Shown piece by piece: positions 56,485 to 64,000 of a DNA stretch of 64,000 bases. Position numbers and translations under genes: made by a program. The notes below the pieces were generated by a model, which was not told the origin of the DNA, did not search any database, and saw nothing but the letters and a program-made list of their open reading frames with translations. Position 1 is the stretch's first letter. Each line of letters begins with the position of its first letter. This stretch comes from Blautia hominis. GTDB taxonomy: Bacteria > Bacillota > Clostridia > Lachnospirales > Lachnospiraceae. Where the stretch lies: contig NQOF01000002.1 in the NCBI GenBank assembly GCA_002270465.1, positions 62,001-126,000 on the forward strand, given 5' to 3'.

Positions 56485-58164
56485 ATGAAATTTTGTGACA
56501 TGCCCTATGAGAGAATTGACTTTGAGAAGGTAAAAGAGGAACTGCTGGGACTGATGGAAGCCTTTAAAATGGCGAAAAGCGCACAGGAACAGTTTGAGAT
56601 CCATAAAAAATATTATCGGCTCTCAGATAAAGTGTCCACACAGGTGACCCTGGCATCCATCCGGCATAGTATGGATACCACAGACGCTTTTTATGAAAAA
56701 GAAAAGGCTTATTATGATGAGCAGGTTCCCGCTTACAGCAACTTATCTGTGGAATATTTGAAACTGCTGTATCATTCTTTGTACCGGGAGGAACTGGAGC
56801 AGATAATCGGGCCTGTAGCTTTTAAGAATATGGAACTTTCCTTCCGCTCTGTGAGTGAAGCGGTGATTCCCCTCATGCAGGAGGAAAATGCCCTGGTGAC
56901 AGAGTATGAAAAACTGCTGGCCGGTGCAAAAATAGATTGGGATGGGGAGACTTTAAATCTGTCTCTGTTAGGTCCTTACCTCAAGCACAAAGACCCCGAA
57001 GTCCGAAGAAAAGCCTATGAAAAACAGAATGCGTTTTTTATGAGTATTGAGGACCGGTTGGATGAACTGTATGATAAGCTGGTAAAGAACAGGACGCTTC
57101 AGGCAAAAGAGCTGGGATTTGAAACCTATACAGAACTGGGATATCTGCGCATGCAGAGGAACAGTTACCAGAGAGAACAGGTGGAGAATTTAAGGCGGCA
57201 GGTAAAGGAAGTATTTGTTCCGTTCGCGGAAAGTCTGTGTGAGCAGAGGAGAAAGCGTCTGGGGCTTTCTAAGATGTATTTTTCAGATGAACAGGTGTAT
57301 GGAACAAAAGGGAATCCCCAGCCTTTTGGTACACCGGAAGAGATTCTGGAAGCCGGACAGAAAATGTACGGGGAGCTTTCCAAAGAGACTAGAGAATTCT
57401 TTGATTTTATGATAGAGAATGAACTGCTGGACGTGTTTGGAAGAAAGACAAAAGCAGTAGGCGGATATATGACGTATATACCGGACTATAAGTCTCCGTT
57501 CATTTTTGCCAACTTTAACGGAACCAGTGATGATGTGAATGTGATTACCCACGAATGTGGTCATGCGTTTCAGGGATATCTGGCATCCGAAGACTTGATT
57601 CGTGAACACGCAGATATCGGTATGGAGACTGCAGAGATCCATTCCATGTCTATGGAATTCTTTGCAGAACCTTGGTATTCACTGTTTTTTGCAGGAGAAG
57701 AGGCAAAGGCATATCAGGAAATGCATCTGGAGGATGCGGTTCTATTTATCCCGTACGGCTGCATGGTGGATGAATTCCAGCACCGGATTTATGATAAACC
57801 GGATATGACGCCGGCTGAAAGAAAATCCGTTTGGAAGGAGCTGGAACATGTCTATAAGCCTCATTTGGATTACGGCAGCCTGCAGTTCTTTGCGGATGGC
57901 GGTTACTGGCAGAGACAGCATCATATATACAGTTTTCCTCTCTACTATATCGACTATGTGATCGCACAGCTCTGTGCATTTGAATATAAAAATAAAATGC
58001 AGGAGAATTATGAGGAGGCTTGGAAGAGTTATTTAAAGCTCTGCAGACTATCTGCCTCAGATTACTTTGAAAATCTTCTTCAGAAAGCCGGTCTGCGCTC
58101 CCCCTTTGAGGATGGGTGTATCCGGGAAATAGTTGATAAATTAAGAAAAGATATCTCCAGATAA
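56485..58164 (+). CDS. pepF: Oligoendopeptidase F-like M3 metallopeptidase
   Basis: A 559-residue cytoplasmic zinc peptidase that trims short peptides. The zinc motif is VITHECGHAFQGYLA (HECGH) with the third ligand region EIHSMSMEFFAEPWYSLFF; the substrate-binding YYIDYVIAQLCAF segment lies near the end. Length is typical of the pz-peptidase/PepF group. The ATG at 56485 follows GCGAGGAGACC. It follows smpB by 43 bases and ends before a hairpin that serves the opposite strand. Confidence 0.93.
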   Translation: MKFCDMPYERIDFEKVKEELLGLMEAFKMAKSAQEQFEIHKKYYRLSDKVSTQVTLASIRHSMDTTDAFYEKEKAYYDEQVPAYSNLSVEYLKLLYHSLYREELEQIIGPVAFKNMELSFRSVSEAVIPLMQEENALVTEYEKLLAGAKIDWDGETLNLSLLGPYLKHKDPEVRRKAYEKQNAFFMSIEDRLDELYDKLVKNRTLQAKELGFETYTELGYLRMQRNSYQREQVENLRRQVKEVFVPFAESLCEQRRKRLGLSKMYFSDEQVYGTKGNPQPFGTPEEILEAGQKMYGELSKETREFFDFMIENELLDVFGRKTKAVGGYMTYIPDYKSPFIFANFNGTSDDVNVITHECGHAFQGYLASEDLIREHADIGMETAEIHSMSMEFFAEPWYSLFFAGEEAKAYQEMHLEDAVLFIPYGCMVDEFQHRIYDKPDMTPAERKSVWKELEHVYKPHLDYGSLQFFADGGYWQRQHHIYSFPLYYIDYVIAQLCAFEYKNKMQENYEEAWKSYLKLCRLSASDYFENLLQKAGLRSPFEDGCIREIVDKLRKDISR

Positions 58165-58191
58165 AAGAAACGGCCGGGGATTGTCCGGCCG
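58161..58191 (-). terminator. Terminator of the minus-strand ABC operon
   Basis: CGGCCGG and CCGGCCG pair perfectly over a 7-base loop; on the minus strand the stem is followed by TTTCTTTT. On the plus strand, after pepF, there is no T-tract. Confidence 0.75.
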
Positions 58192-58216
58192 CTGTAAAGC
58201 ATATGAGTTTTCCTGC

Positions 58217-59224
58217 CTAGGAACTTTTGCGGTGATTTATAAAAAGATATACGGTCAGCCAGACAATACAGTGAAACAGAAGCACACAGATGTATTCCGG
58301 TATTTGTCTGGCAGACCCGGTTATGAGATCCAGAATTCCGTAAAAAGCCGCGCTGGATGGCAGCAGATACGTTAAGGTATACAGAACGCTGTCTTTTGAA
58401 AGAACCAGATAGAACAGCACCGGAGGTGCGAGAAACAGTATCATAATTATCTTGATGCAGACAATCCCGGACATAAGCCCATCTGAAAATTGTCCAATGA
58501 ACAATCCCACAAGAGCAGCTAAGAAAGCGGACAACATAATGATCAAGACCAAGGGGAGCATCATGCGGGATTGTATATGCGTACAGATTAATGCTGTGAG
58601 AACAGCGGACAGCACGGCACCCATATACCCAAGAGAAATTTTCTGGACCATATAGTTCATCTTAGTCATAGGTATCACTTCATTAACAAATCCAATACCA
58701 TCTTCTTTTTCGCTGATCATATTCATAGCATTGAATGTACACCCCATGAACAGTGCAGTTACCAGTGTAATGGCGGTCAAAAGTGATCTTAAACTATCAT
58801 TGCTTTTGCCCGGCTGAATATCCATTTCATAGGAGGATAGTTTTAAGCGCTCCTTATATAGCTGTGGGAGGGTATTTCCTATAACAGTATTTACTTCCAG
58901 TTCATCACCGGAAAGAATAGCTGTAATGTCCTCTCCTTTTTGTATCACTCCAATAAGCTGTGTGGAAGGTTCATTGACTGCGATCCTCAGATCTCCCATA
59001 TTCTCAAAAGTTTCCACCCGGCCTATGCTCTGAAGCCAAGAGGCAGTATCAGGTCTGAGATTTCCTTTGACGGCAGCAAAAGCAGTTTCACTGACAGAGG
59101 TGAAGCCAATGCTTGACAGCAGGTTGATAGCTAATCCGGCCAGGATAGGAAGGAGAAAGGTCAGAATACACATCTTGTCCCGGCGAATGTTTTTTAATTG
59201 AAATTTTATCCCAAGCAATGTCAT
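58217..59224 (-). CDS. ABC-2 type transporter permease (second subunit)
   Basis: A 335-residue permease. A first helix (MCILTFLLPILAGLAINLLSS) is followed by a large extracytoplasmic region (about residues 40-160), then five helices with LVTALFMGCTFNAMNMISEKEDGIG in between, the usual ABC-2 pattern. The ATG at 59224 overlaps the stop of the first permease (ATGA). A longer in-frame extension upstream runs through the neighbouring gene and is rejected. Role: export of an unknown substrate with the ATPase at 60213-61058. Confidence 0.8.
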   Translation of the reverse strand: MTLLGIKFQLKNIRRDKMCILTFLLPILAGLAINLLSSIGFTSVSETAFAAVKGNLRPDTASWLQSIGRVETFENMGDLRIAVNEPSTQLIGVIQKGEDITAILSGDELEVNTVIGNTLPQLYKERLKLSSYEMDIQPGKSNDSLRSLLTAITLVTALFMGCTFNAMNMISEKEDGIGFVNEVIPMTKMNYMVQKISLGYMGAVLSAVLTALICTHIQSRMMLPLVLIIMLSAFLAALVGLFIGQFSDGLMSGIVCIKIIMILFLAPPVLFYLVLSKDSVLYTLTYLLPSSAAFYGILDLITGSARQIPEYICVLLFHCIVWLTVYLFINHRKSS

Positions 59225-60213
59225 CCCTCCTTTGCCATTTCCCGAACCAGTGCCTGGCGGACGGCTGTAAACAATAGGATAATAGCAGCTGTACAGGCAG
59301 TATAGTAGAGAATTCCCGCCGGTTTTACACCGAAGTATGCGTTTTTCATAGCCATAAACAGGTGATACATAGGATGGTACACGATCCAGTCCAAGGAAAT
59401 ACCCGTCTGTCCTACAAGAAATACAGGTGTTGTGATAAATACGGCAAATATAAGATACAGAAGAGAAAACTGCCGGAAACCCTGCAGGCATATAGCAAAG
59501 AAGAAGCCAGTAAGTGCCATGATAGCCGAAAGGATACCTGCCTGGACCATAACTGCAGGCAGTACAGAAAATCCCCCCAAAAGTCCCAGGTTTATCAGTG
59601 TGAGCAAAATGGAGAAGATTAAGTCTGCCAGAACGAAGAGTGTCAGTTTTGTGAGAATAAAGGCTGTCCGGCTTACCGGCAGTGTACTGTGTACCCGGAT
59701 CACCCCCATCTGTTTTTCTTTGTATAGTGTTGAGGCCAGGCCAAGAAAACCTACCGCGGACAATTCAAAAAAGAGAAACTCGCAGGTGATCTCCCGCCGG
59801 CTTTTCATCTCTTTGTCATGAGCGCCTATGATTTCAGCTTTTGTTCGGTCTATAGAAGAAAGCAGTGACACTGCATAAGCTGCCCGGCTGTTGTCTGTGC
59901 TCTCCAAACCGGAAGAGACCATATATATCCGCGGAATCTGACCTGAAGCGTCGATGCCTACGGCATAGCCGTCTGAACAGGCTTCCTGCAGTTGCTTGAG
60001 GGTATCTGCTTTCACGGTTTTTTGTGCGGCTACAGTTTGAATGCCGTGAGGATCATAGAGGTATACCGGGTAAATTTCCTGATCCAGGCGTACATAGACC
60101 AGATGGATATAGCTGGAGTAGAGAATTAGGGAACCAAGCGCCAGCAGGAAAAACTTTGAAGCCACCATCAGGCGCAGATCTTTTTTAGCCAAAGACAACA
60201 GCGCATGTCCCAT
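59221..60213 (-). CDS. ABC-2 type transporter permease (first subunit)
   Basis: A 330-residue membrane protein with one N-terminal helix (FFLLALGSLILYSSYIHLVYV), an extracytoplasmic domain (about 40-145) and a C-terminal block of five helices, including STLYKEKQMGVIRVHSTLPVSRTAFILTKL, the typical cytoplasmic loop of ABC-2 permeases. It shares one base with the ATPase stop and 4 bases with the second permease. Two different permease subunits suggest a heterodimer, as in lantibiotic-immunity and bacitracin-type exporters. Confidence 0.8.
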   Translation of the reverse strand: MGHALLSLAKKDLRLMVASKFFLLALGSLILYSSYIHLVYVRLDQEIYPVYLYDPHGIQTVAAQKTVKADTLKQLQEACSDGYAVGIDASGQIPRIYMVSSGLESTDNSRAAYAVSLLSSIDRTKAEIIGAHDKEMKSRREITCEFLFFELSAVGFLGLASTLYKEKQMGVIRVHSTLPVSRTAFILTKLTLFVLADLIFSILLTLINLGLLGGFSVLPAVMVQAGILSAIMALTGFFFAICLQGFRQFSLLYLIFAVFITTPVFLVGQTGISLDWIVYHPMYHLFMAMKNAYFGVKPAGILYYTACTAAIILLFTAVRQALVREMAKEG

Positions 60214-61058
60214 TATATCAGCCCCTTTCCTGTATATTGGATAAAGATGTCCTCTAAAGTCGGTTCTTTTGTATGGATACTTATGATCTTATCATGGGGA
60301 AATGGGAAAGCCTGGGTCAGCCGGGGCAGTTCAAGACTGAGAGAACAGCGTTTGTTTTCGTAGGTATATACGATTTCCGCTGCATTGCCGCTCCTTTGCT
60401 CTTTTAACCTTTTAGGTGTGTCCAGCGCTTTGATCTCACCGTCGGCAATAAAAGCCACCCTGTCACACAGCAGGTCAGCGTCCATCATGTTATGGGTGGT
60501 GAGAAAGACAGTAGTGCCTTTTCGGCGTTCCTGCTCAATGATCTTCCGAAACAGGACTGCACCTGATGGGTCAAGTCCACTGGTTGGTTCATCCAGAAAC
60601 AGTAGTCTGGGATGATTCATCAAAGCTCTGGCCATACTGACACGCTGTCTCATTCCTTTTGAATAAGAAGATACCGGTTTTTTCAAAAAATCTTTTTTAA
60701 ATTCCAACATCTCTAAAAGTTCCATTGCATCCCTTCTTTTACCCGCCGGATAGAAAGAGGCAAAATAATTCAGGTTATCGAGAGCGCTCAAATTAGTATA
60801 AAGATATGGAAATTCAAAAAGAACACCTATTTCATTCCGGAAGTCCTTTTGGCCTTCATTTGGTTTTTGTCCGAAAAGTGACACCTCACCATGGTAACCC
60901 CCAAGGATTCCTGTTAATATCTTCTGCGTTGTGGATTTGCCGGAACCATTTGGTCCCAAAAATCCGAAAATTTCTCCGTCTGTCACAGAGAATGTAAGGC
61001 CATGCAGCGTTTCACGGGCCTTTTTATAAGAAAAGCGCAAGTCTTTCACGTCGATCAT
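60213..61058 (-). CDS. ABC transporter ATP-binding protein
   Basis: A 281-residue ATPase of the CcmA/BcrA/DrrA exporter type. Walker A GPNGSGKST, signature SSYSKGMRQRVSMARAL, Walker B LLFLDEPTSGLDPSG and switch histidine TTHNMMDADLL are all visible. The C-terminal 60 residues (VYTYENKRCSLSLELPRL) are the regulatory tail common in this type. The ATG at 61058 lies inside the stop of a 50-codon gene (ATGA overlap) and has GGAAGG just before it. Confidence 0.9.
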   Translation of the reverse strand: MIDVKDLRFSYKKARETLHGLTFSVTDGEIFGFLGPNGSGKSTTQKILTGILGGYHGEVSLFGQKPNEGQKDFRNEIGVLFEFPYLYTNLSALDNLNYFASFYPAGKRRDAMELLEMLEFKKDFLKKPVSSYSKGMRQRVSMARALMNHPRLLFLDEPTSGLDPSGAVLFRKIIEQERRKGTTVFLTTHNMMDADLLCDRVAFIADGEIKALDTPKRLKEQRSGNAAEIVYTYENKRCSLSLELPRLTQAFPFPHDKIISIHTKEPTLEDIFIQYTGKGLI

Positions 61059-61207
61059 GATCCTTCCCCCCATTTATCTTTCTGCTGTCTCTCTTTATCC
61101 GAACGGTGTCTGCTCCACCATTTCACAAAAATAACTTTAAGAGGTAAGGAGAGTATGAAAATCACAGTGAGCATAAGCCACCAATACCATTTAAGTCCTA
61201 ATAACAT
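61055..61207 (-). CDS. Small membrane peptide (50 residues) leading the ABC operon
   Basis: A short gene with an excellent ribosome site (GGGAGGTGATTTT before ATG at 61207). The peptide begins MLLGLKWYWWLMLTVIFILS, a Trp-rich membrane helix to about residue 30, and ends in a hydrophilic, Lys/Arg/Glu/Gln-rich tail. Its TGA stop overlaps the ATPase start by 4 bases, so translation of the transporter is coupled to it. I know no named family for it. It could be an accessory subunit, a sensor peptide or an immunity-like peptide. It is short enough to be missed by standard gene callers. Confidence 0.75.
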   Translation of the reverse strand: MLLGLKWYWWLMLTVIFILSLPLKVIFVKWWSRHRSDKERQQKDKWGEGS

Positions 61208-61246
61208 AAAATCACCTCCCTTGTATAAGAGAGTTTATACAGGGAA

Positions 61247-61285
61247 GGTGAAGTCAGTATGAGGCTGCTGTGAAGTTCATGTGAA
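61247..61285 (-). promoter_or_regulatory. Direct repeats, probable response-regulator operator
   Basis: On the minus strand TTCACA (61285-61280), TTCACA (61274-61269) and TTCACC (61252-61247) are spaced 11 and 22 bases apart, the helical-turn phasing bound by OmpR/PhoB-type regulators. They lie 40-78 bases upstream of the small peptide gene and just past the kinase gene, so the adjacent regulator is the likely ligand. Confidence 0.6.
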
Positions 61286-61303
61286 ATTATGCCTTGCAGT
61301 TGG

Positions 61304-62389
61304 TTATGTGAGAAAGGGAAAGGAAAAGTAGAATTCTACCCCGTTATCCAGATTTTGTACCCCATAAGGAGCCTGATAGAGGCAGAGAACCTGAGCTACA
61401 ATTGCCAGTCCTAAGCCGGAGCCGCTGCCGGCAGTATTTTGTCCGCGGTAGAACTTGGACCAGATTTTGGGAAGATCCTCATCCGGGATCGGGCAGCACT
61501 GGTTATATAGGGAAAAGAGCAGTTCCTTTTCCGTACAGCTTATTGTAAGACGGATTTCTCCCTTTTTTTGGACATTTTTTCCGGCGTTTTCAAAGAGATT
61601 GTCCAGCACCTGTTCCATGCGTTTGGGGTCTGCCTGAATGAGAACGGGATGATCGGGAAGCTGGTAAGTGAAACGATAATCACGATCCGGGGTGTCGAGA
61701 AGAAGGCGGCCTGCAGATGTCTCTGCCAGTTCAATGAAATCAAAGGTTTCATCTAAAAGCTCTGCGGAACCGGCTTCCATTGCAGACAGATCCAGCAGTG
61801 ATACAAGCATACGGTTGATCCGGTCCTCAGCAGATAATATGGCATGGATATACTGCTGCTTTTTTGTATCATCCACCTCGTCTATTAACCCTTCTGCATA
61901 GGCACGTATAAGTCCCAGGGGCGTTTTCATTTGGTGAGACAGGTTATCAGTCAGCTCTTTTCTCTGAGCCTGCAGGAGCCGTTCTTTCTGCATATCCTTT
62001 TCAAGCTGGATATTTGCACACTCCAGTTTCTGCAGAGCATCCTGCAGATTAGCGGACATGGTATTCAGGTTTTGTGAAAGTCTGCCAAACTCATCATTAG
62101 ACTTGATTTGGCAGCGCGCAGTAAGATCCAGACGAGCCATTCGCTCGGCTTCCCGGTTAATTTCATTTAAAGGTTTAGAGATCAGACGACCAAACAGATG
62201 ATCTATACTTGTGATAACGGCTGCCATAAGAATAAACCATATCAGAAAGGCGAAACTGCGGTTTGTGGGAAGCTCTGAAGTAAAAAGGTAGAATAAAACA
62301 ATGATTCCTCCCACCAGTTTTGAAAGCAGAAGGGTTTTTTTGCGGACAGTGTTCAAGTGAAATGCAGATACTATTTTTTCCATAGTCAT
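61304..62389 (-). CDS. Sensor histidine kinase (HAMP type)
   Basis: A 361-residue kinase with two N-terminal helices (about 22-37 and 45-62) and a very short outside loop, a HAMP domain (LISKPLNEINREAERMARLDL), the phosphoacceptor motif LTDNLSHQMKTPLGLI and an ATPase domain with LDNLFENAGKNV, SGSGLGLAIVAQVL. The GSGSGLGL box is present. The short sensor suggests detection at or in the membrane. Its ATG overlaps the regulator stop (ATGA). Confidence 0.92.
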   Translation of the reverse strand: MTMEKIVSAFHLNTVRKKTLLLSKLVGGIIVLFYLFTSELPTNRSFAFLIWFILMAAVITSIDHLFGRLISKPLNEINREAERMARLDLTARCQIKSNDEFGRLSQNLNTMSANLQDALQKLECANIQLEKDMQKERLLQAQRKELTDNLSHQMKTPLGLIRAYAEGLIDEVDDTKKQQYIHAILSAEDRINRMLVSLLDLSAMEAGSAELLDETFDFIELAETSAGRLLLDTPDRDYRFTYQLPDHPVLIQADPKRMEQVLDNLFENAGKNVQKKGEIRLTISCTEKELLFSLYNQCCPIPDEDLPKIWSKFYRGQNTAGSGSGLGLAIVAQVLCLYQAPYGVQNLDNGVEFYFSFPFLT

Positions 62390-63051
62390 ACCTCAAACTT
62401 ATAACCGGAGCGGATAAGGGTTACAATATGCTGTCCTTCACTGCCCAGCTTTTGGCGCAGGGTTTTCATATGGGTATCCACTGTTCTGGTATTTCCCTCA
62501 AAATCATATCCCCAGATACGGTTAAGGAGCTGGTCACGGGAAAAGACCTGATTTTTATTCAGCATAAAGAGGCGCAGCAGTTCAAATTCTTTATGAGTCA
62601 GAACCGTGTCCCTGCCGCAGACGGTGACCGTGTGGGAGGAGAGCTGCATTACGATTTCCCCGGCTGTTACAATATCATGGGGATTGACGGACATGGCCCG
62701 GCGCAGAAGGACATTGATTTTTGCGAGAAGTAATTTAGGGCTGAAGGGCTTTGTGATATAATCGTCAGCTCCGTACTCATAGCCTTTTAATTTATCTGTC
62801 TCGCTGTCTTTTGCTGTGAGAAAAATGATGGGAATATTACACATTTCCCTGGCGATTCGGCATACAGAGAGTCCGTCCAGATGGGGCATCATAATATCAA
62901 GCACTGCCAAATCTACAGGATTGTTTTTCAAGATTGTCACAGCGTCTATACCGTCATCAGCCGTTATACAGGTATGTCCGCCGCGGCGCATATAGTCCGT
63001 AAGGATTTCCTGCATACCTTTTTCATCCTCTGCTATTAATAAGAGAGCCAT
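62386..63051 (-). CDS. OmpR-family response regulator
   Basis: A 221-residue regulator with receiver domain (phosphoacceptor D52 in LAVLDIMMPHLDGL, lysine in ITKPFSP) and winged-helix domain (LTHKEFELLRLFMLNKNQVFSRDQLLNRIWG, then RTVDTHMKTLRQKL). ATG at 63051 follows AAAAGGAGGCAAAA; a longer upstream extension has no site. With the kinase it probably controls the ABC transporter genes directly downstream. Confidence 0.94.
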   Translation of the reverse strand: MALLLIAEDEKGMQEILTDYMRRGGHTCITADDGIDAVTILKNNPVDLAVLDIMMPHLDGLSVCRIAREMCNIPIIFLTAKDSETDKLKGYEYGADDYITKPFSPKLLLAKINVLLRRAMSVNPHDIVTAGEIVMQLSSHTVTVCGRDTVLTHKEFELLRLFMLNKNQVFSRDQLLNRIWGYDFEGNTRTVDTHMKTLRQKLGSEGQHIVTLIRSGYKFEV

Positions 63052-63143
63052 TTTTGCCTCCTTTTGTATTTGCTTTATCCTGTAAGGACCTGTCATAATA
63101 TAGTAGAAAAGGTACGGACAGGGACTTACCTGTGTCAGCGGTC

Positions 63144-63169
63144 ATGAAATCCGCTGGATTCGATTTCAT
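63144..63169. promoter_or_regulatory. Inverted repeat upstream of the response regulator
   Basis: ATGAAATC (63144-63151) and GATTTCAT (63162-63169) are perfectly inverted with a 10-base gap, about 95 bases upstream of the regulator start. Could be a regulator site; no clear promoter was found next to it. The 286-base gap holds nothing else but the terminator below. Confidence 0.35.
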
Positions 63170-63200
63170 TATATTACGTTCTAAAAGGGAATGCAAACAG

Positions 63201-63261
63201 AAAGAGAGCTGTCCACTTAGGAGGCATCAGATCACATATCATCCGGCAGACAGCCCTTTTT
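63201..63261 (-). terminator. Possible terminator of the Spo0A-C gene
   Basis: On the minus strand AAAAAGGGCTGTC pairs with GACAGCTCTCTTT (one mismatch) over a 35-base loop, followed by CTGTTT. It lies 77 bases after the gene end. Confidence 0.5.
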
Positions 63262-63337
63262 AGGTGATGTGCATTGGTGTGAGATTTATTTTTGCATTCA
63301 GGACAGGTAATTCAGTTATGGAGAAATCCGCGGTAAT

Positions 63338-63661
63338 TCATTTATTGCAGTACACTTTGTAGGCAATAATATCTATGAATTCGCTGTTTGAAGGGCATCT
63401 GGAGAGTTTATACCCGGATAGTTCCTGCAGATATGCTTTATTATTATCCCAGCATTTTTCTATTACAGTCCGGATGTCGCGTTCCACACTGACTTTGGTA
63501 ACCCCATATTTATGGGCAATGACAGGGTAGATATCCTTTGTCACTTTAAGACACTCATCATAATTTTCGGCGGCAATATGAATGGCGTCCAGCAGATAGC
63601 GGTACCCCTTATATTTTGATGTGATGCCGAATTGGCGTATGATTCTATCCTTTGTATGCAT
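63338..63661 (-). CDS. Stand-alone Spo0A C-terminal DNA-binding domain protein
   Basis: A 107-residue protein that aligns over its whole length with the Spo0A_C domain of the Spo0A encoded at 8266-9060: FGITSKYKGYRYLLDAIHIA matches [19 protein letters not shown], and TKVSVERDIRTVIEKCW matches [17 protein letters not shown]; both end with SNSEFIxxIAxK. There is no receiver domain, so it cannot be phosphorylated in the normal way. It may bind 0A boxes constitutively, as a competitor or partner of Spo0A. ATG follows GGAGGGTTAATAAAT. It has its own promoter. Confidence 0.85.
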   Translation of the reverse strand: MHTKDRIIRQFGITSKYKGYRYLLDAIHIAAENYDECLKVTKDIYPVIAHKYGVTKVSVERDIRTVIEKCWDNNKAYLQELSGYKLSRCPSNSEFIDIIAYKVYCNK

Positions 63662-63687
63662 ATTTATTAACCCTCCTCATATTTTCT

Positions 63688-63732
63688 ATAATATTATAGA
63701 GGAGAAAGCTGTCAAGGAAGGAAAGTTCGACA
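63688..63732 (-). promoter_or_regulatory. Promoter with 0A-box-like site for the Spo0A-C gene
   Basis: On the minus strand TTGACA (63715-63710), 16-base spacer, TATTAT (63693-63688). Eleven to seventeen bases before the -35 lies TGTCGAA (63732-63726), the core of the 0A box. The -10 lies in the palindrome CTATAATATTATAG. Confidence 0.55.
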
Positions 63733-63741
63733 TTATAATAC

Positions 63742-63769
63742 AAAAAAAGACCTCCGGTCCCTTTTTTTT
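63742..63769. terminator. Terminator-like A-run/hairpin/T-run
   Basis: A run of A, then GACC tcc GGTC, then a run of eight T. Short stem; could act in either direction. Confidence 0.35.
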
Positions 63770-63803
63770 CACCCTGCCGGACCGTTTAGGCACGGGCCAG
63801 TGT

Positions 63804-63832
63804 TTGACAGTTTAACCTTGCAATAGTAAAAT
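63804..63832 (+). promoter_or_regulatory. Promoter of the last gene
   Basis: TTGACA (63804-63809), 17-base spacer, TAAAAT (63827-63832), 70 bases before the ATG at 63902. Confidence 0.65.
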
Positions 63833-63901
63833 TGTCCTGTAGCGTCATCGTATTAAAAAAGTACATCATGTATTCTATGGAATGCGGAAAGGCGGGATAT
63901 T

Positions 63902-64000
63902 ATGGCAGCAGCCAAAAGAGCCATGGATTTCGTACCGGCGAAGCCGGAAGATACACGGAGTCTGCGTCTTCTTGCTTGGAAGTCAGAAGCTCACTGGGGA
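63902..64000 (+). CDS. Probable GNAT acetyltransferase, 5' end only
   Basis: The first 33 codons are present; the window ends inside the gene. MAAAKRAMDFVPAKPEDTRS and the end SEAHWG resemble the start of many GNAT enzymes (beta strand 1, then the 'PED' turn and helix 1 with SEAHWG). GGAAAGGCGGG lies upstream. The acetyl-CoA site is beyond the window, so this is a tentative call. Confidence 0.5.
   Translation, partial: MAAAKRAMDFVPAKPEDTRSLRLLAWKSEAHWG

Overview
The window is one continuous piece of chromosome from a spore-forming, low-GC anaerobic Firmicute, most likely a Lachnospiraceae near Blautia. Support for this: sporulation genes (spoIVB, spo0A, spoIIM, a SpoVB-type flippase, CotF-like coat genes) lie among housekeeping genes; isoprenoids are made by the DXP route; there is a K+-dependent-type membrane pyrophosphatase; genes start with ATG, GTG or TTG behind strong AGGAGG sites. 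I found no rRNA, tRNA, insertion sequence, prophage or CRISPR array.

Layout. 1-8066: xseB (3' end)-ispA-dxs-tlyA-nadK-argR-recN, a terminator, then spoIVB. 8266-10656: spo0A and glgA. 10769-17664: a BceRS-like two-component pair and a BceAB-like peptide-resistance ABC transporter, separated by the opposite-strand pyrophosphatase hppA. 17752-20465: two CotF-like genes, recA with a LexA box, recX. 20594-24590: rny, a 700-bp non-coding block (84-bp inverted repeat plus eight 35-bp tandem units), spoIIM, xerD. 24735-27479: DAHP synthase, a broken NlpC/P60 gene, a SpoVB-like flippase. 27692-30912: iscR-like regulator, cysteine desulfurase, IscU scaffold, mnmA (Fe-S and tRNA thiolation). 31219-32700: GNAT and PHP genes. 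32909-36319: gap, pgk, tpiA; with gpmI (41686) and eno (51894) this covers the lower glycolytic enzymes except pyruvate kinase. 36388-41447: radical SAM protein, L,D-transpeptidase, and a polar amino-acid ABC transporter whose binding protein appears circularly permuted. 43526-45993: AraC regulator and a UroD-family methyltransferase, divergent. 46226-51808: a surface-structure operon with a thioester/Cna-B adhesin, three TasA/camelysin-like proteins and a SipW-type signal peptidase. 53428-58164: secG, rnr, smpB, pepF. 58217-63051: a minus-strand two-component system with an ABC exporter and a small membrane peptide. 63338-63661: a stand-alone Spo0A DNA-binding domain. 63902-end: start of a probable GNAT gene.

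Most notable: (1) the amino-acid-binding lipoprotein has its two halves in swapped order; (2) a family of roughly 120-160 bp structured repeats ending in a GTAAC-TTCAG type inverted repeat sits between unrelated genes; (3) the large inverted repeat and 35-bp array between rny and spoIIM; (4) the SipW/TasA-like/thioester-adhesin operon; (5) the solitary Spo0A-C protein with a 0A-box-like site before its promoter; (6) a 50-residue membrane peptide translationally coupled to the exporter ATPase, preceded by 11-bp-phased TTCACA repeats.
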